Below are positions 11,006 to 19,951 of a DNA stretch of 64,000 nt, one piece after another (within the stretch, counting starts at the first letter, position 1; every line of letters begins with the position of its first letter). The position numbers and the translations under genes are program-made. The stretch is from Phycisphaerales bacterium (GTDB lineage: Bacteria > Planctomycetota > Phycisphaerae > Sedimentisphaerales > UBA12454). The stretch is taken from assembly GCA_003142595.1 (NCBI GenBank), contig PLMU01000013.1:38793-102792 (forward strand), read 5' to 3'. Below the pieces are notes generated by a model, which worked only from the letters and a program-made list of their open reading frames with translations, was not told where the DNA came from and did no database searches.

Positions 11006-11944
11006 TTAAAGATTCTCTTTATACCAGTCTATTGCCTTGGCTATTCCTTCTTCGAAGCTTACGAAAGGAGCATAGCCGATTAATTCTTTTGCTCTTTTGA
11101 CATCCGCCAGTGAATGTTTTATATCTCCCGGCCTCGGCGGTACATATACAGGTTTGATATTTTCTTTGTTGAGAAGTTTTCTTATCGTATTTACTACGGT
11201 ATTTACCGTAACTGCATTTTTAGTGGAAATATTAACTGCTTCGCCGTGAGTTTCTTTCGCGTTTGCTGCCAGCCAGTTGGCCTGCATTACATTTTCAATA
11301 TATGTGAAGCCTCTGGATTGTTCGCCATCATCGAATATAGTTGGTGATTTATCTCGCATCAGCGCCGATACAAAAAGCGGTATCGCCGCCGCATATTGAC
11401 TTGTCGGGTCTTGCCGCGGCCCGAAAACATTATAATATCGGAGGCATACAGACTGAACTCCGTATGTTTCATAAAATGACCTGAAATAAATCTCGGCAAT
11501 AGCTTTTGTTGCGCCATAAGGACTAATCGGAGCAAGAGGCAAGTCCTCGTGCTGCGGAAGAACTTTGCTCTGGCCATAGACAGATGAGCTTGAAGAAAAC
11601 ACTATCCTTTTGACTTTTTCATCTCTTGCCGCCATAAGCACATTGAACGTGCCATTTACGTTCACATCGTGAGTTGTCGCCGGATCTTTCATTGACCTCG
11701 GCACTGAACCCAGTGCTGCCAGATGATACACAATTTCAGCCCCCTTAACCGCGCGCTTAACCGCGTCCATATCGCGGATATCACCTTCAATCAGTTCGAT
11801 TCTGTCGGCAACTTCAGCCAGATTTTCTCGTTTGCCCGTCTCGAAATTATCGAGCACACGAACCTTCTGCCCTTTATCCAGCAAAAAGCGAACCATATTA
11901 CTGCCGATAAAACCTGCTCCGCCCGTAATTAGCGATAAAGCCAT
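11006..11944 (-). CDS. NAD-dependent UDP-sugar 4-epimerase (WbpP/GalE-like SDR)
   Basis: 312 residues, extended short-chain dehydrogenase. TGGAGFIGSNMV is the cofactor loop, SSSSVYG gives the catalytic Ser, and SPYGATKAIAE carries Tyr-x3-Lys. The sequence around the active site and RYYNVFGPRQDP matches WbpP-like UDP-GlcNAc/UDP-GalNAc C4-epimerases better than classic GalE. Its neighbour, the UDP-HexNAc dehydrogenase, supports a UDP-HexNAc substrate (as in WbpP-WbpO/TviBC pairs). Confidence 0.85.
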   Translation of the reverse strand: MALSLITGGAGFIGSNMVRFLLDKGQKVRVLDNFETGKRENLAEVADRIELIEGDIRDMDAVKRAVKGAEIVYHLAALGSVPRSMKDPATTHDVNVNGTFNVLMAARDEKVKRIVFSSSSSVYGQSKVLPQHEDLPLAPISPYGATKAIAEIYFRSFYETYGVQSVCLRYYNVFGPRQDPTSQYAAAIPLFVSALMRDKSPTIFDDGEQSRGFTYIENVMQANWLAANAKETHGEAVNISTKNAVTVNTVVNTIRKLLNKENIKPVYVPPRPGDIKHSLADVKRAKELIGYAPFVSFEEGIAKAIDWYKENL

Positions 11945-11983
11945 CTTTGAGTTCCTTTTAATGAAAAATTTAAGGCCGGCAGT

Positions 11984-12958
11984 TTACTCATTTTCACCCC
12001 GTTTGTCAGCAATAATCCGCTCAAGCATCCGGTTGAAACTGACCTGCGGCTTATACCCTATTGCCTTTTTTATCTTCTTAAGACAGGGAAGTCGTCTTTG
12101 CATATCGTCAAATCCCTGCCCATAAGCCCTGGAATATGAAATATATTTCTTTTTGCTTTTGCTGCCGGTCTTTTCAATTATCTTCTCCGCCAGGGCCTCT
12201 ATTGTTATTTCCTCTGTTGAACCAACATTAAAGACTTCGCCATCGGCCTTTTCATGTTCCATAAGAGCCGTCACCGCTCTTATGGCATCGCTGACATAAG
12301 TAAAACTCCTTGCTTGCTTGCCGGAGCCGTAAATCATTACCGGCTCGTTCTTCAATGCCCAGTCGATAAACCGCGGCACAACCATTCCATATCTGCCTGT
12401 CTGCCTTGGCCCGATTGTATTAAAAAGCCTCGCTATAACCACTTCCAGGCCGTATTGCTTGTGATACGCAAGTGCTAAAAACTCATCTATCGCCTTGCTG
12501 CACGCATAAGACCATCGCGAAAATTTTGTGCTTCCCAGAACCGTATCGTCATCTTCTTTGAATGGCACCTTTTCGTTTTTGCCATAAACTTCGCTTGTTG
12601 ATGTTATCAAAACTTTTCTGCCGTATTTATTCGCCGTAGAAAGCACAACCTCTGTCCCGTGGATGTTTGTTTCAATTGTATGAACAGGGCGCTGGATTAT
12701 TAAATTAACGCCGACCGCCGCGGCCAGATGATAAACGCAATCTCCCGCTTTGATTACTTTCCTCATCAAATCTTCATCACGCACCGAAGCCTGAATAAAT
12801 TTAAAATTGCGATTGGAAAGCAGATGCTGAATATTGGCAAGCCTGCCGGTGCTCAAATCGTCAACGACAACGACCTTTTGCTTATGAGCCAACAGGTATT
12901 CACACAGATGTGAACCTATGAACCCCGCTCCCCCTGTTACTATTGCAGTTTTAGTCAA
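11984..12958 (-). CDS. NAD-dependent epimerase/dehydratase (extended SDR)
   Basis: 324 residues with start codon TTG, preceded by AAGGA at about 6 bases. TGGAGFIGSHLCEYLL is the Rossmann loop, STSEVYGKNE the active-site serine region, and SYACSKAIDEF the Tyr-x3-Lys. IARLFNTIGPRQTGRYGMVVPRF resembles UDP-glucuronate decarboxylase/4-epimerase-type enzymes. Exact reaction unknown. It is the first long gene of the polysaccharide operon, with a putative promoter about 165 bp upstream. Confidence 0.8.
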   Translation of the reverse strand: MTKTAIVTGGAGFIGSHLCEYLLAHKQKVVVVDDLSTGRLANIQHLLSNRNFKFIQASVRDEDLMRKVIKAGDCVYHLAAAVGVNLIIQRPVHTIETNIHGTEVVLSTANKYGRKVLITSTSEVYGKNEKVPFKEDDDTVLGSTKFSRWSYACSKAIDEFLALAYHKQYGLEVVIARLFNTIGPRQTGRYGMVVPRFIDWALKNEPVMIYGSGKQARSFTYVSDAIRAVTALMEHEKADGEVFNVGSTEEITIEALAEKIIEKTGSKSKKKYISYSRAYGQGFDDMQRRLPCLKKIKKAIGYKPQVSFNRMLERIIADKRGENE

Positions 12959-12965
12959 ATAATTC

Positions 12966-13092
12966 CTTAATTTTTAAATCTTAAATCTGTATTTAGACTC
13001 CGTCCCTGTCGGCTCCGCCGAAAGGTACGAACTAAATGCGCAAATCTATCATAAATATCGGCAAAAAAAGAAGATAGCTTTAAATTTGACAT
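12966..13092 (-). CDS. Possible 41-residue leader ORF before the polysaccharide operon
   Basis: From ATG 13092, with GGGAGG four bases upstream, a frame of about 41 codons (starting MSNLKLSSFFADIY) ends at a TAA embedded in the ribosome-binding site of the next gene. The strong Shine-Dalgarno and the stop placement suggest translational coupling. The C-terminal half runs through repeat-like intergenic sequence, so it may be chance. The end coordinate is approximate. Confidence 0.25.
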
Positions 13093-13120
13093 GCATCCTC
13101 CCTGCCATTTGCGTCTTAAA

Positions 13121-13149
13121 AAAATAGTCTAAAAATGCAAATTTCTCAA
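13121..13149 (-). promoter_or_regulatory. Candidate sigma70-type promoter of polysaccharide operon
   Basis: Reading the minus strand: TTGAGA (13149-13144), 17 bases, TATTTT (13126-13121). Position and spacing fit a promoter driving the operon that begins at 12958. No experimental support. Confidence 0.35.
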
Positions 13150-13333
13150 CCTTTAAATGTGTAATAATATGCGTTTTTCGCTTAAAAAGCGTTAGATACC
13201 CCTATAATACTCAAAAACCGACAAGATTGTTCAAAAAACAACCAGATAATTACTGTCCCCAAAGTGCCGCAAACTCATTTTTTCAACCTGAAAGCGGCTA
13301 ATTTCTCTTGCTTTTTGTTAAAAATATGGTAAA

Positions 13334-13364
13334 ATACCGGTATTGTTAGGCAAATGCCTAACAA
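13334..13364. promoter_or_regulatory. Two adjacent palindromes, possible operator
   Basis: ATACCGGTAT (13334-13343) abuts an inverted repeat with 10-base arms TTGTTAGGCA / TGCCTAACAA and a 2-base spacer (13343-13364). They lie about 135 bp upstream of the Cys-cluster gene. They could be an operator for that gene pair or a hairpin terminator; no T-run follows, so an operator is somewhat more likely. Confidence 0.4.
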
Positions 13365-13497
13365 ATTTAAGATTTAAAATTTAAGATTTAAAAATATACA
13401 TAACCCGCTAAGGCGGTATTATTCATATTAAATCCTCTATTTCTAACCCTCTGTTTTTCTTCAAATTACCAAATTATTTTTTAAGGAGACCTTCACT

Positions 13498-13734
13498 ATG
13501 GAAAATGTAACATCCGAAAACTTGCGCAATCAAAAAATCAGTAAACGAATCGAGGAAATTCCAAAAAAATACCGCAAGATTTATAAAAAAGCGGTAGAAA
13601 CAAATAACAAAGCAGCAGCCATAGAGGCATTCTGCTTAGAATGCGTCTGCTGGCAAAAAAACGAGATTATCAACTGCTCCTGCCTTGCCTGCCCTTTATT
13701 CGGCGTCAGGCCCTACATACAAGGACAAAAATAA
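13498..13734 (+). CDS. Small Cys-cluster (putative zinc-binding) protein, phage-like
   Basis: 78 residues with a strong AAGGAG 8-9 bases before the ATG. The first 40 residues are Lys-rich and helical. The C-terminal half carries C-x2-C-x-C ... C-x-C-x2-CPL (CLECVCW, CSCLACPLFGVRPY), a pattern like small zinc-binding proteins in phages and mobile elements whose cysteines precede a CPL-aromatic-R motif. Function unknown. The HNH gene starts 1 base after its stop, so they form a two-gene operon. Confidence 0.7.
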   Translation: MENVTSENLRNQKISKRIEEIPKKYRKIYKKAVETNNKAAAIEAFCLECVCWQKNEIINCSCLACPLFGVRPYIQGQK

Positions 13735-13735
13735 A

Positions 13736-14350
13736 ATGTCTGAACAAAAAAATAACTATCGCACGTTTGAGGTCAACGGCCAATTAGTAAAAATTGACGA
13801 TTTTATTTATCGCAGGCTTTTTAGAGACCCAGATGTAAGGCCCCGGCGAAAATACACGTTCATGAGAGGCATTTCTATTCTTTCGAATCGCCTGCATCTG
13901 ATTTTAAAAACTGAATCAAATAATACGATTCCGCTTTCGAGATACATAATGCGCGCAGGCAAAGGCGAAATAGTTGACCATATAAACAGAAATTCATTAG
14001 ATAACCGCCGATGCAATTTGCGGATAGTAACGGGAAGACAAAATATGCTTAACAGAAGAATCAGGAACAATACAGGGTTAATTGGGGTTTCACTTTGCAC
14101 AAATAAAAATAAATTTTTTATTCATGCAAGCTTTAGAATAAAAGAAGGAAAGAGATTAACTTTTTACTGTCCGAATACGCCGAATAACCGGATTTTGGCG
14201 GCGCTGGCACATGATAAATTTGTTTTACAGGCCGGCGAAGAGGAATACGCACCGCTGAATTTCCCGTGCTGGAGATTCGAGCCGCTGAGAAGCATTTTAC
14301 TAGCGGAAGATTTGGGGAAGCTGAAAGAAAGAAGCAGGAAAGGAAATTAA
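13736..14350 (+). CDS. HNH endonuclease (homing-type)
   Basis: 204 residues from the ATG at 13736; an in-frame ATG at 13685 lies within the upstream gene and is less likely. The core VDHINRNSLDNRRCNLRIVT plus QNMLNR is the HNH_3 signature, followed by an AP2-like DNA-binding stretch (TGLIGVSLCTNKNKFFIHASF). Such proteins are site-specific nicking or homing enzymes of phages and mobile introns. With the Cys-cluster gene it looks like a small mobile or phage-derived module. No intron or integrase is visible beside it. Confidence 0.8.
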   Translation: MSEQKNNYRTFEVNGQLVKIDDFIYRRLFRDPDVRPRRKYTFMRGISILSNRLHLILKTESNNTIPLSRYIMRAGKGEIVDHINRNSLDNRRCNLRIVTGRQNMLNRRIRNNTGLIGVSLCTNKNKFFIHASFRIKEGKRLTFYCPNTPNNRILAALAHDKFVLQAGEEEYAPLNFPCWRFEPLRSILLAEDLGKLKERSRKGN

Positions 14351-14433
14351 AATTTAAGATTTAAGATTTAAAATTTGAGGAATGCCTGTGGCGGGGGGTT
14401 TTCAACTGCAACAATGGACACTATTTATTCACA

Positions 14434-15308
14434 CTATTCTTTTGCGCCGGCTTTTTCAAGCAGTTGCGCGATGTCCGTGTGTCCTTTCTCTTTCGCTACC
14501 TTTAGGACTGTCCATTCGACGTTATTGATTGTCGCTTTTGCATTTACATCAGCGCCCTTTTCCAAAAGCAGCCTGACGACATCCGTATAGCCTTTCGCCG
14601 ACGCTACCATTAGGGCAGTTCCGCCGACATCGGTTGACTTCACATTTACATCAGCACCTTTTTCTAAGAGCAGTTTGACGACCTCCGTATGGCCTTCCTG
14701 CGACGCTATCATTAGGGCAGTTACGCCGACATCGGTTGACTTCACATTTACATCAGCGTCCTTTCCCAAAAGAAGCCTGACGACCTCAGTATGACCATTT
14801 TGTGCCGCCATGTACAGGGCAGTTGCGCCATAGGTGGTTGTCTTCACATTTACATCAGCACCTTTTCCCAGCAGAAGCTTGACAACCTCCGTATGGCCTT
14901 GCTCCGACGCTACCATTAGGGCAGTTGCGCCGTTTGTGGTTTCTTTTAAATTGACTTTAGCACTTTTTTTCAAAAGAAGCTTAACAATATCCGTATGGCC
15001 TTGCTGCGATGCCATTATCAGAGCAGTTGCCCATAGGTGGTTGTCTTCACATTTACATCGGCACCCTTTTTCAGCAGGAATTTGACGACTTCTGTATGAC
15101 TGTTTGCCGCCGCCAACACCAATGCAGGCTCTCCACCCTCATCTTTGGCATTCGGGAAAGCACCTTTGGACAAAGCAGTTTTTACGGCAGGCAGGTTGCC
15201 ATCTTTTACGGCTTGCAGCAATTGAGCATTTGCGTTTGGTGTGTTCACATCTGCAAAAGCAACAGGTATCAGAGAAATACACACGATAAAAAATATAATT
15301 TGTTTCAT
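14434..15308 (-). pseudogene. Secreted ankyrin-repeat protein, frameshifted
   Basis: Start ATG 15308 has AGGGAG at 7 bases and a signal peptide (MKQIIFFIVCISLIPVAFA). About eight 33-residue ankyrin repeats follow (GHTEVVKLLLxKGADVN). The frame breaks near 15016-15020: the sequence has TATGGGCAACT where sibling repeats have TATGGCGCAACT, so one base is missing. The two halves (15308-15018 and 15015-14434) restore a protein of about 291 residues. Neighbouring repeats share near-identical DNA, pointing to recent duplication. Ankyrin proteins mediate protein-protein contacts; this one would be periplasmic or secreted. It could be a real null or a sequencing error. Confidence 0.82.
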
Positions 15309-15381
15309 TGAATTCTCCCTTTCAGTATTTCGCCAAATTATACCCTTAAAAAAGGGAAAAGCAAGGAAGAATCCGTCTTCG

Positions 15382-16395
15382 CTAAGGCTTCGACGCGATG
15401 CTGCGCAAAACCTGTTCCCAAATTTCTTCATCGGCAGGAATACCGTTTGCAAGATTGTCGGCTCGTGTCATAAGCATTCGCTGACCGGGATAATAAACCG
15501 CATCTCCTTTCTTGGCCGGTTGCGACCTGTTTACCGATGCGATAGTTTCCTCCATTATCTGGCGGACAAACTCTGCACTGGAAATTTTTCTCGTATCTAT
15601 CGCGATAAATACCTGTGAAACGTTTTTTTCAGCCCCTAATTTGCCTATTCGGAATGTATTATTGCCGCCTGAAAGAATAGCCGCCAGCAAATCCAGCATT
15701 AGCGACAGCCCCGAACCTTTCCATAATCCGATTGGCAAAGCCCGCTCGCTTTGGAATATTTCAGCCGGGTCGGTTGTCAGTTTGCCATCGGCATCATAAC
15801 CGCCGAATACAGGCAGCTGCTCTTTTGCACGCTGATACACTCGCATCTTACCCATCGAGAACTGACTCATAGCCATATCCAGCACCAGATGTCCTTCGGC
15901 GCGAGGTATCGCGATAGCCAGCGGATTATTGCCGAGACTGGCCTGTTTTGAACCCCACGGAGGCAGATTCGGTATTGTATTAGTCCAGCAAATACCGATA
16001 CAGCCGGCATCGGCCGCCTGTATTACATAAGTCCCTGCCCGACACCAATGATTAGTATTTCGCATCGCGGCGCAGCCGATACCATTCTTTTCAGCAAGAT
16101 GTATTGCCTGGGCCATTGCGAAATGTGCGTTGCTGATGCCCGGCCCGTAGTTTCCATTCCAAACCTGGCACGCACCAAAATGGTGCACCTTTTTCGGCCT
16201 GGCATTAATATCGATTACACCGTTTTTTATATTACTGATAACCCCCGGAAACATATTCAGGCCGTGCGAATAAACTCCATCGCAGCTGTTCTGTGTGAAA
16301 ATCTTCGCGCACAAATCGGCGCAATCCTGCTCGCATCCAACCGCCGTCAGGATTTTCATAAACGTATTATACATATCCTGAAATGGAACTCTCAT
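15382..16395 (-). CDS. Malate/lactate/ureidoglycolate dehydrogenase family oxidoreductase (YiaK-like)
   Basis: 337 residues, normal for the family. Active-site region NSCDGVYSHGLNMFPG with the conserved SHG, then RNTNHWCRAGTYVIQAA and WTNTIPNLPPWGS, closest in pattern to 2,3-diketo-L-gulonate reductase YiaK rather than malate dehydrogenase. It would use NADH or NADPH to reduce a 2-keto sugar acid. It stands alone, between the ankyrin gene and an unknown gene on the opposite strand. Substrate is inferred. Confidence 0.85.
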   Translation of the reverse strand: MRVPFQDMYNTFMKILTAVGCEQDCADLCAKIFTQNSCDGVYSHGLNMFPGVISNIKNGVIDINARPKKVHHFGACQVWNGNYGPGISNAHFAMAQAIHLAEKNGIGCAAMRNTNHWCRAGTYVIQAADAGCIGICWTNTIPNLPPWGSKQASLGNNPLAIAIPRAEGHLVLDMAMSQFSMGKMRVYQRAKEQLPVFGGYDADGKLTTDPAEIFQSERALPIGLWKGSGLSLMLDLLAAILSGGNNTFRIGKLGAEKNVSQVFIAIDTRKISSAEFVRQIMEETIASVNRSQPAKKGDAVYYPGQRMLMTRADNLANGIPADEEIWEQVLRSIASKP

Positions 16396-16559
16396 TACAG
16401 CAATGTTAGCCTAAAAATACGCGTCTGTAAACCTTTAACTATAGGCCGTTTAATAACAAAAAATTAATATTCCCCAAACATTATCTGAACATTTAATACT
16501 TAAAATTATCTGCAGGATGAAAGAGAAAATAATTCCAGTGAATAGAAAGAAGGTGCGGG

Positions 16560-16976
16560 ATGAATCAGAAAAAAGCATTTATGTTTGAACAGTTACTTCA
16601 ATGTTGTGAAAACCGGCCTGCATCGATAAGCAGACTTCTCGGCATCGATTACAATCAGATAGCTTTCAACTGTGATGAGCAGGAACTGGCCGGCCGGCTT
16701 TACGAAAAATATGCCGGCACCTGGTGGGAAGTTACCTTTGAAGATTTTTCCGATGTTACCTGCGACTTTGAAAACTTTTCTGATGGTGCAGGCGACCCTG
16801 AAAACTTTTCTGATGATGCAGGTGAAACTGAGCCGATATGTGTTTACCTTGCCGATTCGATACAGGACGCTCTGCGGCTCAGACCCCAGACCAGCGAGTC
16901 TTACTGGCAAAACGCGTTAAAATATTTCGACGAACTGATTATTAATATGTATGATATGGAAGAGGAATGCGTTTAA
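16560..16976 (+). CDS. Hypothetical acidic protein with internal 10-residue repeats
   Basis: 138 residues, no family recognised, no signal peptide or membrane segment. An AAGGTGCGGG stretch precedes the ATG. Residues about 61-90 hold three tandem decapeptides of the form E(N/D)FSDxxxDx, encoded by three 30-bp DNA repeats at about 16740-16829. The acidic repeats split an otherwise compact sequence with a conserved-looking N-part (ISRLLGIDYNQIAF) and a helical C-part. It is the only gene on this strand here. Confidence 0.5.
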   Translation: MNQKKAFMFEQLLQCCENRPASISRLLGIDYNQIAFNCDEQELAGRLYEKYAGTWWEVTFEDFSDVTCDFENFSDGAGDPENFSDDAGETEPICVYLADSIQDALRLRPQTSESYWQNALKYFDELIINMYDMEEECV

Positions 16977-17023
16977 ACTTCCAGGGTAAATAGGAAATGT
17001 TTACCAGTTTTTAAATTTTGCTA

Positions 17024-17131
17024 TGCCTGCCCTGTGAGACCTGCCCTGTTAGATGCGTCAATTAGCTTCTTGAAGATGCTTTAGCTATCTAACTGGGGTG
17101 TCTTCCAAAGAGCCTATCTCATCGGGGTCAT
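17024..17131 (+). repeat. Nested hairpin repeat, copy A
   Basis: An outer element (left TGCCTGCCCTGTGAGA at 17024, right TATCTCATCGGGGTCAT ending at 17131) encloses a second element (17041-17100) with arms TTAGAT / ATCTAA and the same CCCTG and GGGG flanks. Both arms can pair. The right part overlaps the 3' end of the YfhO gene. Related copies lie at 19965, 25588 and 27492. Confidence 0.7.
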
Positions 17132-19523
17132 TTTGCATTTTGATATTTGAATTATTCTGTCTCCTGACTAAGGAATAGAGACGCTGGAGACACAAAGCAA
17201 GATACGCGGCAAGCGAAACAATTGAAATCCACATACCCACAGTGAAAGCTTTTGGGCGGTACTCCATACGGAAGACATGCCGGCCCGCCTGAAGAGGGAC
17301 AGCCCGCAGAACATAATCGGCGGGCATTACCTGATAGTTTTTCTGACAACTGCCGGGCAGCGGTTCGGCTCGCCAATTAGGATGATAGGCATCGGTGACA
17401 AGCAGAATCGCAGGGCTGTTGATATCGGCTTCAATCGTCAAATAGTCGGTTGATTCATCGACGATTTTCGCAGTGCCCTGATTGTCCGACGGCCGCGGCA
17501 AAGGCTGAGGCGGCGATTCGAGAACAACAGTTCGATTAAGATCAAATTCCGACGAGGCCAGCAAACGCAAAATAGAATCACGGTCTTTTACGACCTGAAA
17601 ATTCCGAACCAGCAGCAAACGAGGAAGAACAGGCTCAGTCAATACCATCATCTGCGGCTGATTGCCGTCCCGCTGGATTACACATCGCAAACGCAATAAT
17701 GAAAATAACCGATTCACACGTGAAAATTTAATTTCTTGTGTCGCACTTCCGGGGTCGAGACCCTGGGTGAAGGACATAAATTCAGAATATCTTCGCGAGA
17801 CGCCGGGGTCATAGCCCCATATATCGAACAGGCCGGCCATCATCCCGCCGTTTCTGTCGAACGTATTAAAAATTCGAAAGTCACCCGGCAGTCTGGAAAT
17901 TTCCTCTTTGAATGGCTGCGGCAATTTTATGTCCGTCAGGTCGAACGTCGAACGAAGCGGAAGAGCAAAAACGGTCAGTTCGGCCAATGCAAGCAGGATA
18001 ATGGCATAAACGGCGTAATTCCACCGCCGCTTCAGAGCGAAAAGTCCCGCCAGGAGGAGCAGCGAGCCGGCGCCGACAAGCAATGAATTTTCGGCGTGAT
18101 GTGCGGCGGAACGAACAAAGCTGCTGTCATCGTATAAGGCGATATCTATATATGAATCTTTGAATTTGTCTGCTGCCGATTTTATGAGTTTCATAAAGTC
18201 GTGCCACCAGCCATCTACGGCCGACCCTGAAACCGAACCGGCGATGACACCTGCCGTAACTGTCAGGATAATCGCAGTTGAGAGGATGCCGATTATCCAC
18301 CTCCAGGAGGGTTTGTTATTTAACGTGATTAACCGGTGAAGCCCGATGCCGGCAAGCATCACAGCAAAGACTATCATTTGAAAAGTGAATTTCGAATTTC
18401 CGCGAAACTTATTAAAGCCGGGCACGTTTCTATACAATAATCCGAATAACGGAGTATGTGCGCCAAGCGCCAAAATAAATAATATAATTATCAGGGTCAT
18501 ACAAAAACGCCGCTGCCGAGCGGAGCCGTAAACCTGACCGTATACAGCCAGAACCAATCCTGTCACGCTGAAAAACAATGACATTTCCCACATGGGATAT
18601 TGTCCCCAATAGGAGCCGTCGGGAAGCGAGCCTAAAAAATCCGGAGAAATTAATGTCATAAGATTTCCCAGAGGAAACGAACCTGCCGCAGCAAATTCAA
18701 GTTCCACTCCGCCATGGCCGCGAACAGTATAAGCCGATTCCTCCAGGCCGGTTAAAAGCTGCACAGAAACAAGCAATCCCGCCCAAATGCCCATAAGAGC
18801 CAAAAGCGACAAAACGCGAGCCCGCTGAGGCTGATTTAACAGCGAGAACGCGCAGTAAATTGCCGATGCGACAGCGGTGTAGAACACATATTGCGGATGA
18901 CCTGCCAGGATGAGCATTGAAACGGCCGCGATGCCGAGAAGTGCCCAGTTCAATGAGCGTTTATCGCAGATACCGTCTATGCAAAGAAATATCAATGGAA
19001 CCCACGCCATTGCGCAGAGATTGGATAAGTGGCCGGGATAAATATGCATAAAATACGGTCCGCAAAACATAAGCAGTACCGCACAGAAAAAGCAGGCTTG
19101 CGGTTTTAACCCGCGGTGCCAGGCCCAGAGGAACATAAATAAACCGGCCAGTAATATGTGCAGCACAATATTTATATTAACGGCCAGAGCCAGAGGCAGC
19201 ACCATAAACAAAAAATTAGGCGGATACAAAAGAGCCGATTGAAACCCGCCGAAGAACGGAATGCCGCAGAATACATGGGGATTCCATAAAGCTAAATTGC
19301 CCTGTTTGAGCTGATTAAAACCAAAATAACGCCAGTCGAGAAATTCGGTTGTCAGGTCGCCGCGCATATACGAAAGAATACGCGGATTAGCCTTAAAGAG
19401 CACGTCCGCGAACATAATTATTACAAGTCCAACGAAAATACAAACGCCAATAAGATAACCCCATACCTGATTTTGCCTCTGTTCGATTATCTGTTCTGAT
19501 TGGCATGTCTTTTTTGAAACCAT
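17085..19523 (-). CDS. YfhO-family membrane protein (GT-C-like)
   Basis: 812 residues. About 12-13 transmembrane segments cover residues 20-530, with GNLALWNPHVFCGIPFFGG after the first helix, the conserved YfhO signature. A periplasmic domain of about 200 residues follows (ILLVTDAYHPNWRAEP is the other YfhO hallmark), then a last helix near residue 770. In Firmicutes YfhO glycosylates teichoic acids; here it may transfer sugars to a surface glycan (inference). The last 17 or so codons are read from hairpin repeat A, so the native C-terminus was probably altered by the repeat. It stands alone. Confidence 0.85.
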   Translation of the reverse strand: MVSKKTCQSEQIIEQRQNQVWGYLIGVCIFVGLVIIMFADVLFKANPRILSYMRGDLTTEFLDWRYFGFNQLKQGNLALWNPHVFCGIPFFGGFQSALLYPPNFLFMVLPLALAVNINIVLHILLAGLFMFLWAWHRGLKPQACFFCAVLLMFCGPYFMHIYPGHLSNLCAMAWVPLIFLCIDGICDKRSLNWALLGIAAVSMLILAGHPQYVFYTAVASAIYCAFSLLNQPQRARVLSLLALMGIWAGLLVSVQLLTGLEESAYTVRGHGGVELEFAAAGSFPLGNLMTLISPDFLGSLPDGSYWGQYPMWEMSLFFSVTGLVLAVYGQVYGSARQRRFCMTLIIILFILALGAHTPLFGLLYRNVPGFNKFRGNSKFTFQMIVFAVMLAGIGLHRLITLNNKPSWRWIIGILSTAIILTVTAGVIAGSVSGSAVDGWWHDFMKLIKSAADKFKDSYIDIALYDDSSFVRSAAHHAENSLLVGAGSLLLLAGLFALKRRWNYAVYAIILLALAELTVFALPLRSTFDLTDIKLPQPFKEEISRLPGDFRIFNTFDRNGGMMAGLFDIWGYDPGVSRRYSEFMSFTQGLDPGSATQEIKFSRVNRLFSLLRLRCVIQRDGNQPQMMVLTEPVLPRLLLVRNFQVVKDRDSILRLLASSEFDLNRTVVLESPPQPLPRPSDNQGTAKIVDESTDYLTIEADINSPAILLVTDAYHPNWRAEPLPGSCQKNYQVMPADYVLRAVPLQAGRHVFRMEYRPKAFTVGMWISIVSLAAYLALCLQRLYSLVRRQNNSNIKMQNDPDEIGSLEDTPVR

Positions 19524-19559
19524 CCGTATCGTTCCTAAATTTGATTTTTTATATTTTCT

Positions 19560-19596
19560 TCTGTCTCCTGTGTTCTGAGTTCTGTATTCTCTTAAA
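19560..19596 (+). repeat. Degenerate TCTG-rich intergenic repeat
   Basis: A stretch of short related words (GTCTCCTGTGTTCTGAG, TTCTGTATTCTC). A similar inverted copy lies at about 26795-26826. No coding function. Confidence 0.4.
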
Positions 19597-19643
19597 ATTA
19601 TAACCTCAAAAAACCAAAAAAACCAAAGAAAAAAATCTCTAAT

Positions 19644-19934
19644 TTATTTGATGGTTAATTCCGTATACAAATCTTTCCATTCAGGATTGGATTTTTCTAT
19701 CAATTTTATCTTCCATTCTCTCTTCCATTTTTTTATCTGCCTTTCTCGGGTTACCGCTTTATGAATTTCATCATATTCCTCGTAATATACAAGATTATGG
19801 ATACCTGTGTTTTTTGTATAGTTGCTGATAATGTCGCTCTTATGTTCGCTGGTTCTATTAATTAAATCATTCGTCCGGCCAACGTAAATATTCCCGTCTT
19901 TTTTATCTGCAAGAATATAAACGTAATATTTCAT
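19644..19934 (-). CDS. GIY-YIG endonuclease-domain protein (UPF0213 type)
   Basis: 96 residues comprising only the GIY-YIG fold: YYVYILADKKDGNIYVGRTNDL gives the two Tyr motifs and the catalytic Arg helix start, then EHKSD, YYEEYDEIHKAVTRERQIKKWKREWK. Small single-domain members of this type are common in bacteria with unknown biological role, often scattered as mobile-like genes. Isolated, flanked by repeats. Confidence 0.88.
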   Translation of the reverse strand: MKYYVYILADKKDGNIYVGRTNDLINRTSEHKSDIISNYTKNTGIHNLVYYEEYDEIHKAVTRERQIKKWKREWKIKLIEKSNPEWKDLYTELTIK

Positions 19935-19951
19935 TTTATTTTCCGTAAGTT

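Larger units (their letters stand above)
12959..13497. other. 539-bp divergent intergenic region
   Basis: Separates the minus-strand polysaccharide operon from the plus-strand Cys-cluster gene. It contains a candidate minus-strand promoter, a possible 41-codon leader frame (ATG 13092), a small CGCTT-AAA-AAGCG hairpin near 13170, two palindromes at 13334-13364 and AT-rich filler of the type AATTTAAGATTTAAAA that recurs in other spacers of this window. No longer gene is seen. Confidence 0.6.
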
